Source: Lachnospiraceae bacterium (GTDB lineage: Bacteria > Bacillota > Clostridia > Lachnospirales > Lachnospiraceae). From it: 64,000 bases of DNA. A program made the translations under genes and the position numbers. The notes under the pieces were generated by a model that worked only from the letters and a program-made list of their open reading frames with translations, made no database searches and was not told where the DNA came from. The stretch spans positions 1 through 64,000 of the forward strand of contig JAGBNK010000028.1 in the NCBI GenBank assembly GCA_017634455.1, given 5' to 3'. Below, one piece after another: positions 52,869 to 61,232 of the stretch. Every line of letters begins with the position of its first letter. Within the stretch, counting starts at the first letter, position 1.

Positions 52869-54074
52869 CTAGTTTGTCTGGTACTCGTATGTGCGACGAG
52901 CAATTCCTATCTCCTCATTGGTAGGAATCACAAGTACCTTTACATTTGAGTTTGTACTTGAAATCTCAACCACATCGCCATGGCAATTGTCATTTTTAGC
53001 ATCATCCAACTCGATACCCAGACATGCCACCTTGTCACATACCATCTTACGGATATCAGCAGCATGCTCGCCGATACCAGCTGTAAATACAAGATAATCC
53101 AAGCCATTCAAATCCACGAAGAACTGACCAATGTAATGCGCAATATTTGTAACAAACACATCATTGGCAAGCTTAGCTCTCTCATTACCATTTTCTGCAG
53201 CTTCAACAACATATCTTGAATCGTTGCTGACTCCTGAGATACCAAGTAAACCACCATTTTTCTGACATCCCTTGAGGATTTCTTCGCGGCTAAGTCCTTC
53301 ACTTTCCAGGAAGTACAAAATACTTGAATCCATATCACCTACACGATTAGCATGGATTACACCTGACTCAAGTGACATACCGAAACTTGTATCCACACTC
53401 TTGCCATCTTCGATGGCACAAATTGAACAACTTCCACCCAGATGACAGCTGATAGCCCTGTAGTGATCCTTGCCTTCCTTCTTACTGATTTCATTTAAGT
53501 TATCTGCAATGAAACCATGGGAAGCTCCATGATATCCAAGTCTTTGAATACCATATTTCTCATACCACTCATATGGAAGACCAAAGATTTTTCTCTCCAT
53601 AGGAATTGTCTGATGAAAAGCTGTCTCAAATACACCTACAAAAAGTGCATCTGGAAGAACCTCTCTCATTGTCTCAATTGTAGCAATATAAGCACTATTG
53701 TGAACTGGAGCAAGAGCGAACCAATCACGCATACCCTGCATTGCCCCCTCATCCAACTCATGAATTCCAAAATGTCCCTTTGAGAGAACAGTCTTGAAAC
53801 CTACTCTCTCAATTTCGAGAATATCCTTGATCACACCAGTCTCTGAGGATGTAAGATATCCCAGAAACATCTGAATTCCCTCTTTATATGCTGGAATATT
53901 CTGCTTCTCTAAATCAACCTTTGCACCTGTTTCACAATTCTTGTAATGGAATACTGCATCATCAGTTGATCCAACTCTCTCCACATGCCCCTGAGCATAT
54001 AACTTTGCCTCCGGCATCTCGTAGAACTTGAACTTTAACGATGTACTTCCTGCGTTACACACTAATATTTTCAT
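52869..54074 (-). CDS. Divergent acetate kinase-family protein
   Basis: A 401-residue ASKHA acyl kinase that should make ATP from an acyl phosphate. Conserved features are the N-terminal CNAGSTSLKF, LAPVHNSA, LGYHGASHGF and KSVDTSFG. Several positions normally fixed in acetate kinase differ: VGHRVVHGGE, whose Arg contacts substrate, is VGFKTVLSKG here (residues 91-100); HLGNGSS is HLGGSCS; TRSGDID is NRVGDMD. The pocket is therefore altered and another short acyl phosphate may be used. It lies in the FdrA/AllG-type operon in the place where E. coli has a carbamate kinase. Confidence 0.8.
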   Translation of the reverse strand: MKILVCNAGSTSLKFKFYEMPEAKLYAQGHVERVGSTDDAVFHYKNCETGAKVDLEKQNIPAYKEGIQMFLGYLTSSETGVIKDILEIERVGFKTVLSKGHFGIHELDEGAMQGMRDWFALAPVHNSAYIATIETMREVLPDALFVGVFETAFHQTIPMERKIFGLPYEWYEKYGIQRLGYHGASHGFIADNLNEISKKEGKDHYRAISCHLGGSCSICAIEDGKSVDTSFGMSLESGVIHANRVGDMDSSILYFLESEGLSREEILKGCQKNGGLLGISGVSNDSRYVVEAAENGNERAKLANDVFVTNIAHYIGQFFVDLNGLDYLVFTAGIGEHAADIRKMVCDKVACLGIELDDAKNDNCHGDVVEISSTNSNVKVLVIPTNEEIGIARRTYEYQTN

Positions 54075-54088
54075 ACATTAATCCTCTT

Positions 54089-54271
54089 TTAATATCCTAG
54101 GATTCCTAAAAGCTTCTGCATCTCTGCATCACCACCAGCTATAGGTTTCCAGTTAACCTGTACCGTCTTGTATCCCTGATCATCCAATGCTGTGGAAAAT
54201 GATTTTGGACCTACATTTAAAACTATTAACTCTGAATTAAACAGTTCTTGAATCTTTGAAGTATTAGCCAT
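54089..54271 (-). CDS. Small FdrA-associated domain protein, 60 residues
   Basis: A short soluble protein (LFNSELIVLNVGPKSFSTAL, then VQVNWKPIAGGDAEMQKLL) that matches the small domain found alone beside FdrA genes or at the end of longer FdrA proteins. It is thought to be part of the FdrA complex. Its ATG overlaps the FdrA stop by eight bases behind GAAGGGAG, so translation is coupled and a 1:1 complex is plausible. Confidence 0.8.
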   Translation of the reverse strand: MANTSKIQELFNSELIVLNVGPKSFSTALDDQGYKTVQVNWKPIAGGDAEMQKLLGILGY

Positions 54272-55814
54272 TGTCTCTCTCTCCCTTCAAACGAATGATC
54301 TTAGCTGCAAGCTTAGCTGCCTTGGCATTACTCTTGCATACAATAACTCCAGCATCGCGAAGTTCCTGTTCCTGCTTTCTAATATCCTGAATATCGGCAG
54401 TTGTTCCAAGGACAGAAGAGATAAATACTAATTTGCCACCGCGCTTATCTGCCATTTCCTGTGCTTCCTTGATATCAGGTACCAGATATCCAACCGGATC
54501 AGGATGTCCTGGAGGTGTCAAAATATAATCCAAGCATATAACTGCAACCTCAGGATCAGATGCCTCTCTAAGAACAGCAGGCTTTCTGATACTTGGGTCA
54601 ATTGCAGGATGAGGTCTACCAAGTGTAAACTCTTCCTCGCCGTAATCAATAACAGTGTTTTCCACACTCTTATATGAATCAGCCAACTGGTAGTCCTTGT
54701 TTAATGGGCAGTTAGACCATACATCACCAATCTCATCATACATAGCATGCATAGCCTCATCCATGTATGTACCACCTGAGTATCCACCACGGAGATATTT
54801 CTGCTCCGGAGCCATACCTTCTATAGCCTTCTCGGCAATGGCATCTAGTTCTGCGTCATCACCCAAATCGTAATCAACACCGATTAACTGAAGCGCCTTT
54901 ATACCACAATCATCTAAGTTCTCAGCCCAGATTGATCCAGTAGCTTCAACGATTTCTCTCTCGCATCCCATGAAGAGAACTACCTTTGGCTTATTGATGC
55001 TCTTTAACTTCTCACAGATAACCGGCAAAGTCTTCTCGCCAGGCTTTCTTGAGATTACAACGATGTACTTTGTATTAGGATCTTCATTTAACGCATCAAG
55101 GCCCATAAGCATTGAGATTCCACCAATCGGATCCTTCAAATCATTACCACCTACACCGATAGTCTGAGTAACACCGCTTCCGCCTTCGTGAATAATAGCT
55201 GCAACATGCTGAATACCTGTTCCAGATGCACCTACAACACCAAAAGGTCCACGATTTGTAATACTTGATAACACAAGTGCCGCACCATTAATATTGGCAA
55301 CACCACAGTCAGGTCCCATGCAAAGAAGTCCTTTTTCACGAGCCAACTCTTTCATCTCTCGCTCATCTTCAAATGGCACATTATTACTAAATACGCAAAT
55401 ATGCTTCCCTGCATTCAACGCTTTCTTCGCCTCTTCCAAAGCACAATCTCCTGGAACAGCAATATGAACTAAATTCACCTCATCATGAGCAGCCAAAGCA
55501 GCTTCCTGAGTATCATACTCAGCCACCTTGTTACCACCTGATTTCACTTCCATATTCTTATTTACTTCTGCTACAGCTGCATCAAATGCATTTTCTGACT
55601 CAGCATCTGCTACAATGACATAATCATTTTCTGTACAATCAGCAATCTCAGAAGTCATAAGACCAATATCTTCTATTACACTTCTGAAAGTACTGTTACA
55701 CATACCGATATATCCCATATTGATTCCCGGCTGATCATTTAACACAGTTGTGGCAAATAATGTCTCCAGGGAATCGATATATATATTCTTCTCAATTTTG
55801 ACAAATGTACTCAT
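54264..55814 (-). CDS. FdrA-family acyl-CoA-synthetase-like protein (AllF-related)
   Basis: A 516-residue protein related to succinyl-CoA synthetase alpha and to E. coli FdrA/AllF, a subunit of oxamate carbamoyltransferase. It has the nucleotide-binding-type segments LLCMGPDCGVANINGA and GVVGASGTGIQHVAAII, and VGGNDLKDPIGG, plus a C-terminal flavodoxin-like half (ICLDYILTPPGHPDP). The enzyme family carries out phosphorolytic transfer that yields an acyl phosphate. The ribosome site GGAGG is 13 bases before the ATG, longer than usual. It follows the AllG-like gene by 17 bp and overlaps the small FdrA domain gene. The natural substrate here is unknown. Confidence 0.85.
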   Translation of the reverse strand: MSTFVKIEKNIYIDSLETLFATTVLNDQPGINMGYIGMCNSTFRSVIEDIGLMTSEIADCTENDYVIVADAESENAFDAAVAEVNKNMEVKSGGNKVAEYDTQEAALAAHDEVNLVHIAVPGDCALEEAKKALNAGKHICVFSNNVPFEDEREMKELAREKGLLCMGPDCGVANINGAALVLSSITNRGPFGVVGASGTGIQHVAAIIHEGGSGVTQTIGVGGNDLKDPIGGISMLMGLDALNEDPNTKYIVVISRKPGEKTLPVICEKLKSINKPKVVLFMGCEREIVEATGSIWAENLDDCGIKALQLIGVDYDLGDDAELDAIAEKAIEGMAPEQKYLRGGYSGGTYMDEAMHAMYDEIGDVWSNCPLNKDYQLADSYKSVENTVIDYGEEEFTLGRPHPAIDPSIRKPAVLREASDPEVAVICLDYILTPPGHPDPVGYLVPDIKEAQEMADKRGGKLVFISSVLGTTADIQDIRKQEQELRDAGVIVCKSNAKAAKLAAKIIRLKGERDNG

Positions 55815-55831
55815 AATATTATTCTGTCCTC

Positions 55832-57088
55832 CTATACTTCCTGTGGAGCCACCTCTGCAGCTACACCTCTCAGAGCTTCCTTAAAGCAGTCCAGTGGCAA
55901 CTCACAAGAACCAGCTCCAGCCTGACCGCCCTTCTTTAATCCTGAACCGCCGTGACTGATTGGCAGAGTATTGAGCGCTACAACTTTTCTCACATCAATT
56001 GCAACCGGTGATCCCTTGAAATCATCCCATGGTACCTGATTGAAACTATGCTCTCCAAGTGATACTGTTCTGGCTCTGTCGGTTCTCTCTTTGGCATCTT
56101 CCAAAGTACCACCTGTCATACGCACATAAGCAGGTGCAGATACAGCTGCCATTCCACCGAGACCATATACCTCAGTCACACAACTGTCACCAAGATATGG
56201 AAGCATATCATCAATGGTATATGTAGGATTCAACAGACTTCCCAAAATAAGTGGTGCTTCAGCTGTATACCATTTGTTACCTGTTGCAGCAACCTGAATA
56301 CCAAACTCTACACCATTGCCTCCCATTCCAACCATTACAGTAGAATAAGGAACCTTCTTGGCAGCCGCTGTAACTGCTTCAACAGCAGCCATAAGTACAT
56401 GCAGCATAAATCTATCATTTACCGCCAATTCTTTAATAACCTCATCCTTCTTAGGATTTGTAATATCTGGTAAATATTCCATCAACTGAAGGTCTAAGAA
56501 CATACTTGAAGCGAATAATCTATTGTGATTCTCATCACCCATTCCAGCTGTTCTTGCAAGTACATTTACCACATCGATACCGCCTGCAAGCTGTACAGCT
56601 TCATTCAATGCCGAGCCATAAGTATCTCTAAAGAACTGCAAATGTGCCTCGATTTCCTCATCATAATATCCCCATCTCAAAACCTTTGGAGAATTGCCCG
56701 GATGAATTGGAGCATAACCCACTCCACCGTATACCTTGTCTTCACAGACAATTACAGGCATGCTGGCAGAAGTAGCCATAGTAGCTGAACATCCACAGTT
56801 ATAATTCTGGGCAGAATCAATTACGATTTCACCTGACTCGACCTTCTTCCATGCTTCCTCTTTTGTAGCAGCAAGTCCATCATGCACAGCCGCACCACAT
56901 ACTGCATTTCTTACAGGTATAGTAATATCCTCAATTTTAATTGGAGGACCAGCCACCAGAATCTTATTGGCTGTCATTCCAGGTATGGCATCAATAGCCG
57001 GCTCAATTTTCGTCCAGATAGGGCGAGCCTTGGTAAATATTTCTGTCACTTTTTTATTTGCTTCTTCAATTTGTAACTTAATATCCAT
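55832..57088 (-). CDS. DUF1116 protein (YlbE/AllG-related), partner of FdrA
   Basis: A 418-residue protein of the DUF1116 family, homologous to E. coli YlbE/AllG, which works with FdrA in the oxamate carbamoyltransferase. Recognisable blocks are RNAVCGAAVHDGLAATKEEA, YNCGCSATMATSAS, VGMGGNGVEFGIQVAATG and LPISHGGSGLKKGGQAGAG. The chosen start is the ATG at 57086-57088 with GGAG six bases upstream; the two ATGs before it are less well placed. It is the first gene of an operon with fdrA, the small FdrA domain, the kinase and the esterase. The third E. coli subunit, YlbF/AllH, is not present. Confidence 0.85.
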   Translation of the reverse strand: MDIKLQIEEANKKVTEIFTKARPIWTKIEPAIDAIPGMTANKILVAGPPIKIEDITIPVRNAVCGAAVHDGLAATKEEAWKKVESGEIVIDSAQNYNCGCSATMATSASMPVIVCEDKVYGGVGYAPIHPGNSPKVLRWGYYDEEIEAHLQFFRDTYGSALNEAVQLAGGIDVVNVLARTAGMGDENHNRLFASSMFLDLQLMEYLPDITNPKKDEVIKELAVNDRFMLHVLMAAVEAVTAAAKKVPYSTVMVGMGGNGVEFGIQVAATGNKWYTAEAPLILGSLLNPTYTIDDMLPYLGDSCVTEVYGLGGMAAVSAPAYVRMTGGTLEDAKERTDRARTVSLGEHSFNQVPWDDFKGSPVAIDVRKVVALNTLPISHGGSGLKKGGQAGAGSCELPLDCFKEALRGVAAEVAPQEV

Positions 57089-57113
57089 ATGCATCTCCAT
57101 AATCTAATATTTT

Positions 57114-57200
57114 CATGTTATTATCTGTATATAATTATAGAGACTACAGGTAAAATCTATGTGTATTTATTAGCTTTCATGTGTCCATTTCGTTTTTTAT
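57114..57200 (-). promoter_or_regulatory. Probable promoter region of the FdrA operon
   Basis: A TATAAT (minus strand, near 57132-57137) lies about 45 bp before the AllG-like start with no -35 box. The word ATGTGT occurs at 57159 and 57179, exactly 20 bp apart, as for a dimeric activator. A further ATGTGT lies at 63311 and its complement at 63354 upstream of the hydrolase gene. No regulator gene is visible in this cluster. Confidence 0.35.
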
Positions 57201-57271
57201 TTATCACAGGAGCAATTACCAACACAAAAAAGCCATTATAATCACAAAATCTTCCAAAGCTTTATCTTAAA

Positions 57272-57434
57272 TTGAATAGAGATACAAATTTCGTAGTAAG
57301 AAGGGACTACACAGACACCTATGAAATAGGCAAAAAATATGTGACCATCAGTCCCAACCGCGTTATTTGGGGAACTGACTGGCCACATCCTGTATGCTAT
57401 ATTAACAACAAATACTATTTAGATTCTAATAATA
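57272..57434 (+). pseudogene. Fragment of an amidohydrolase (LigI/galactarolactone-isomerase family)
   Basis: On the plus strand the translation NRDTNFVVRRDYTDTYEIGK, then VTISPNRVIWGTDWPHP, matches the C-terminal strand of the COG3618 amidohydrolases, whose signature is NPDRVLWGTDWPHP with the metal-site Asp. The reading frame has no proper start and the upstream barrel is missing, so this is a decayed remnant. Its frame runs on into the end of the glycerate kinase gene without homology. The family includes 2-pyrone-4,6-dicarboxylate lactonase and D-galactarolactone isomerase, which would fit a sugar-acid pathway. Confidence 0.7.
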
Positions 57435-58676
57435 TTATGAAATCAATGCCACACAGAAATCATTTACATTGGTTCCTGTGGGGCCTGTAATAACCAGACC
57501 GTCAATGGCTTTCAACCCATTGTAACAATCGTTATTATCCATAATTTCATCATAATCCAACCCTGCCTTCTGCAGACTTTCATAGGAATCTCCATCTACA
57601 TAACCACCAGCAGCATCCGTCGGACCATCTGTTCCATCGGATCCTACTGAAAAGATCGCAACATCCTTTTGACCGGCAATTGCTTTCATTGTAGAAAATG
57701 CTAATTGCTGATTACGACCGCCAAGACCATTACCCTTGATATGAACAACCGTTTCTCCTCCAGCGATAAAAGCCAGTTTCTTCCAACTGTCCAAATTTTC
57801 CTTCACTTTACTCACAAGCATTTGTCCTGCAACATCCGCCTCACATGTCAGATCCATATTAAGCATTACAGGTTCATAGCCCATCTTCTCAGACTCTATT
57901 GCCGCTGCTTTGCATAATTCTCGCACGCTACCAATTATCTGAGTGTTTACATTTTCCAACTCCTTAGGAGTTTCCTCCGCCAACAATTCTAGAGTAGAAT
58001 CAGACATTTCCAGATTGTACTTCTTGGCTATAAACAAAGCATCCTGGGATGTAGAAGTATCAGGATAAGCCGGACCGGATGCTATCATATCTAGAGGGTC
58101 TCCAACAATATCTGACAAGACAATTGCCTCAACACGAGCCGGTGCACATATAAGAGCAAATCTTCCGCCTTTTACAGCAGACAATCTCTTTCTTACAGTA
58201 TTCATTTCCACAATATCAGCGCCTGATTTCAACAACTGATTCGTGATTTCAGCAAGCTCATCTCCATCAATAAGTGGTTTTTCAAAAAGCGCACTTCCTC
58301 CTCCTGAAATCAGAAAAAGAACCGTATCATCCTCTGTTAAATCACTTACCATATCTATGGCTGCCTGAGTTCCCATAAATCCATTTGCATCAGGAACCGG
58401 GTGTCCACCCTCAAAGCATTTGATATCTTTGAGTTCGCCTTGCACATGATCATATTTTGTAACCACAACTCCGGCAGTGTATTCTACATTCTTTTCATCC
58501 AATCTATCAACGGCTGCTTTTGCCATTTGCCATCCAGCTTTTCCAATAGAAACAATATAGACGCGCCCTGTAAATTCTATATTTTCCAGCGCACGCCTAA
58601 CTGCTTCATCTGGACATACAGCTTTAATTGCACCGTCAATTATTCTATTGGCATCTTCTCTCAATTGCTTATTCAT
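57435..58676 (-). CDS. Glycerate 2-kinase (MOFRL family)
   Basis: The enzyme phosphorylates D-glycerate (or hydroxypyruvate) to 2-phosphoglycerate, feeding glycolysis. The 413-residue protein shows the DUF4147 part (VSIGKAGWQMAKAA, GGHPVPDANG, FLISGGGSALFEKP) and the C-terminal MOFRL domain (GGETVVHIKGNGLGGRNQQL, SVGSDGTDGPTDAAGG). Length and motifs are complete. It lies 32 bp after the reductase that would produce glycerate, so the two form a short pathway. Its 3' end lies over the amidohydrolase remnant. Confidence 0.93.
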   Translation of the reverse strand: MNKQLREDANRIIDGAIKAVCPDEAVRRALENIEFTGRVYIVSIGKAGWQMAKAAVDRLDEKNVEYTAGVVVTKYDHVQGELKDIKCFEGGHPVPDANGFMGTQAAIDMVSDLTEDDTVLFLISGGGSALFEKPLIDGDELAEITNQLLKSGADIVEMNTVRKRLSAVKGGRFALICAPARVEAIVLSDIVGDPLDMIASGPAYPDTSTSQDALFIAKKYNLEMSDSTLELLAEETPKELENVNTQIIGSVRELCKAAAIESEKMGYEPVMLNMDLTCEADVAGQMLVSKVKENLDSWKKLAFIAGGETVVHIKGNGLGGRNQQLAFSTMKAIAGQKDVAIFSVGSDGTDGPTDAAGGYVDGDSYESLQKAGLDYDEIMDNNDCYNGLKAIDGLVITGPTGTNVNDFCVALIS

Positions 58677-58708
58677 ATACTGCTGTCCCTTTATTATTAT
58701 ATTTTTAA

Positions 58709-59593
58709 TTATCTACCAATCTTGATATCTGTCAAATACTCATAGTACTGAGCAATTGCACTGTGGTCTTTCTGACCGCCCTCATGATTATGCATCCACT
58801 GCATAATTTCCTGTACCTCTGCTGTCATTGGAACAGGCGCTCCAACAGAATGAGCACAATCCAATGCATTATTCAGGTCCTTGATATGCAAGTCGATTTT
58901 GAAACCTGGCTTATCATTTCCTTCAATCATCATAGGAGCCTTGGCATCCATAACTGTAGATCCTGCCAATCCTCCACGAATTGCCTGGAATACTAACTCA
59001 GGATCAACGCCAGCCTTCTGAGCAAGTGTCAATGCTTCAGAGAGAGCCTGAATATTACATGCTACAATAATCTGATTTGCAAGCTTTGTTGTATTGCCTG
59101 CACCAACATCACCACATCTTACAACTGATGCTCCCATAGTCTCCAACAATGGCTTATATTCCTCAACAAGTTCTGGCTTACCACCAACCATAAAGCTAAG
59201 TGTTCCATCAATTGCCTTTGGCTCTCCACCAGATACAGGTGCATCAATCATCTCAACACCCTTTGCAGCAAGAGCATCAGCAACTTCCTTACTTGCAACA
59301 GGATTAATAGAGCTCATATCAATGAATACTGATCCGGCTTTCATGTATGAAGCAACACCATTTTCACCAAGCATTACTTCCTTCACCTGTGGTGAATTTG
59401 GAAGCATTGTCATAACTACATCACACTGCTCACCAATTTCCTGATATGTAGCTGACTTTGCGCCACATTCAGCCAACTCATCTAATACATCCTGATGTCT
59501 GCCATTTACAAGCACATCAGTGTATCCACCTTTTATAATATTTTTAACCATAGGCTTACCCATGATTCCTAATCCGATAAATCCAATTTTCAT
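58709..59593 (-). CDS. garR: 2-hydroxy-3-oxopropionate (tartronate semialdehyde) reductase
   Basis: The enzyme reduces tartronate semialdehyde to D-glycerate with NAD(P)H. The 294-residue beta-hydroxyacid dehydrogenase has the Rossmann motif GFIGLGIMGKPM, the substrate signature MIDAPVSGGEPKAIDGTLSF, and the catalytic Lys in GAGNTTKLANQIIVA. GarR/GlxR and the 3-hydroxyisobutyrate dehydrogenases are close relatives, but the next gene, a glycerate kinase, supports the tartronate semialdehyde role. It is preceded by a transporter gene and a hairpin. Confidence 0.88.
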   Translation of the reverse strand: MKIGFIGLGIMGKPMVKNIIKGGYTDVLVNGRHQDVLDELAECGAKSATYQEIGEQCDVVMTMLPNSPQVKEVMLGENGVASYMKAGSVFIDMSSINPVASKEVADALAAKGVEMIDAPVSGGEPKAIDGTLSFMVGGKPELVEEYKPLLETMGASVVRCGDVGAGNTTKLANQIIVACNIQALSEALTLAQKAGVDPELVFQAIRGGLAGSTVMDAKAPMMIEGNDKPGFKIDLHIKDLNNALDCAHSVGAPVPMTAEVQEIMQWMHNHEGGQKDHSAIAQYYEYLTDIKIGR

Positions 59594-59624
59594 GATTTAT
59601 GCCTCCTATTATTTATTATCTCAA

Positions 59625-59670
59625 AAAAGCAGAATTGCTTCTCGTAATTCAATCAGCAATCCCGCTTTTT
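59625..59670 (-). terminator. Imperfect terminator-like hairpin after the GPH gene
   Basis: AAAAAGC pairs with GCTTTTT and ATTGCT with AGCAAT, with two mismatches between, around a 15-base loop; on the minus strand a T-run follows. It lies between the transporter and garR genes and may only partly stop transcription. Confidence 0.6.
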
Positions 59671-59680
59671 GAACCCTTAA

Positions 59681-61216
59681 TTATTTGGCACCGCCACTCT
59701 TGGCAGCCTTCTTAACATCAGCAATTTCCTGCTGAATCTCACCCATTCTTTCATAATCCAACTCGTAGAATCTCATAGCAATAATATTAGCTATCCATCC
59801 AATAATTGGAAGACCATATGTCAGAATTGCAACAACCCAGAAAATAGACCAGGTTGCAGGATCACCCATCTGTGGCATCTTGTCCTTATATCCAATAGCT
59901 GCAACTGCAACAGCAGCGATTGTTGCACCAAAGGATGCAATGATTTTCTCAGTAAGAGAATAAACTGCACCAACAGTTCCTGGCATATACTTGCCTGAAC
60001 GAGAAAGCTCGTAGTCAATAACATCTGCTCTCATCATGCCCTCTGCAACATTTAAGATCATACTAGCAGCACTTACACCAAGCATAAATGCTACATAAAG
60101 CATCATAATTGCTCCGCCCTTTCCAATCTCAGCCATTCTGTCTGGTCCAAGAATAAGAAGGAAAATAAAAATACCTGCATTAATAAAGATATTTAAGTAA
60201 GACATTGTTCTGGTTGCAACTTTTACACCTTTCTTGGCAATATACATGCCACCAACAAAAGTAAATACAAAACCAATAATAGTTCCTACATTATTAATCA
60301 TTGTTGATGTCTTGTAATTTGCAATCAGAATACCATTTAACAGTGTCAATATAACTGTCTGTGTAGCAGCATTAGATGCAATCTTATCTGTGATACCTGT
60401 TACCAGATAACAACGCATTGGAATATTTTCACGGAAAATATTTACAATCTCCTTGATACCAACTTTGGTCTGTTTGCCACCGAGGGCTACCATCTGACCA
60501 AGAATTTCTGGTGTATCAATTCTTCTAAGACCAATGCATGAAAGCAATACAAAGAAAAATGCCACTATAACAAATACGAAACATGCTTCACTCAAACTAG
60601 CTACATTGTACTCATTATTGTATTTTGGCAAAATTGTAAATGCCAAAATTGTATTCATAAGCATTGGACCCACACGCTGATATATTGTAGTGATAAATGT
60701 AACGAATGGTCTCTGCTTAGGATCATTGGTCAATGCTGATGAAATAGTTGACGCACCACCAATTGACATAATTGTATATCCCACAACGAAGAAAGCGTAT
60801 ACTAGGATAAACATTGCAATGCCCGCTGCACCACCTTTGAGATTATTGTTCTCAACAAAATGTGGCAACACATTAAACATCATGATAGATGAAAGGGAAC
60901 ACAGGGCCCAACCAATCAATAGGAACATCCTGATTTTACCTACTCGCTTAAACACTGGCAATCGATCATAAATCATAGCCACAACCGGATCTGTAATTCC
61001 ATCAAAAATTGTCTTTCCCTGAATGATAATACCGGTAACTGCCACAGCAATACCAAAGCCTTCATTCATAGCATAAGATGCATACATATTTAAAATGTAA
61101 AATACCATCTTAGCTCCTGATGTTCCACCTGAGAATATCATCTCCCAGAGTTTTGCAGTTCTGTACTTTGGATCATTGCTTCCAAAAGCACCTGCGAAGA
61201 TTTTCTTTAAATTCAT
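59681..61216 (-). CDS. GPH-family sugar symporter
   Basis: A 511-residue MFS_2 transporter with twelve predicted membrane segments, including the family loop GKTIFDGITDPVVAMIYDRL between helices 2 and 3. It differs clearly from the GPH protein at 46194, with a longer middle loop (about 225-260) and a basic C-terminal tail. It lies 17 bp after the GHL6-like hydrolase gene, so it probably imports that enzyme's substrate, a glycoside or glycosyluronate. Confidence 0.9.
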   Translation of the reverse strand: MNLKKIFAGAFGSNDPKYRTAKLWEMIFSGGTSGAKMVFYILNMYASYAMNEGFGIAVAVTGIIIQGKTIFDGITDPVVAMIYDRLPVFKRVGKIRMFLLIGWALCSLSSIMMFNVLPHFVENNNLKGGAAGIAMFILVYAFFVVGYTIMSIGGASTISSALTNDPKQRPFVTFITTIYQRVGPMLMNTILAFTILPKYNNEYNVASLSEACFVFVIVAFFFVLLSCIGLRRIDTPEILGQMVALGGKQTKVGIKEIVNIFRENIPMRCYLVTGITDKIASNAATQTVILTLLNGILIANYKTSTMINNVGTIIGFVFTFVGGMYIAKKGVKVATRTMSYLNIFINAGIFIFLLILGPDRMAEIGKGGAIMMLYVAFMLGVSAASMILNVAEGMMRADVIDYELSRSGKYMPGTVGAVYSLTEKIIASFGATIAAVAVAAIGYKDKMPQMGDPATWSIFWVVAILTYGLPIIGWIANIIAMRFYELDYERMGEIQQEIADVKKAAKSGGAK

Positions 61217-61232
61217 TTCTTACCTCCCATAC

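Noticed and set aside
51869..57088. Allantoin degradation cluster
   Set aside because: No allantoinase, allantoate amidohydrolase, ureidoglycolate dehydrogenase or carbamate kinase is present; only the FdrA/YlbE part is shared.
57272..57490. Functional 72-residue gene
   Set aside because: The homology is only to the C-terminal strand of a 280-residue enzyme, there is no ribosome site, and the end lies over the glycerate kinase gene; called a remnant instead.
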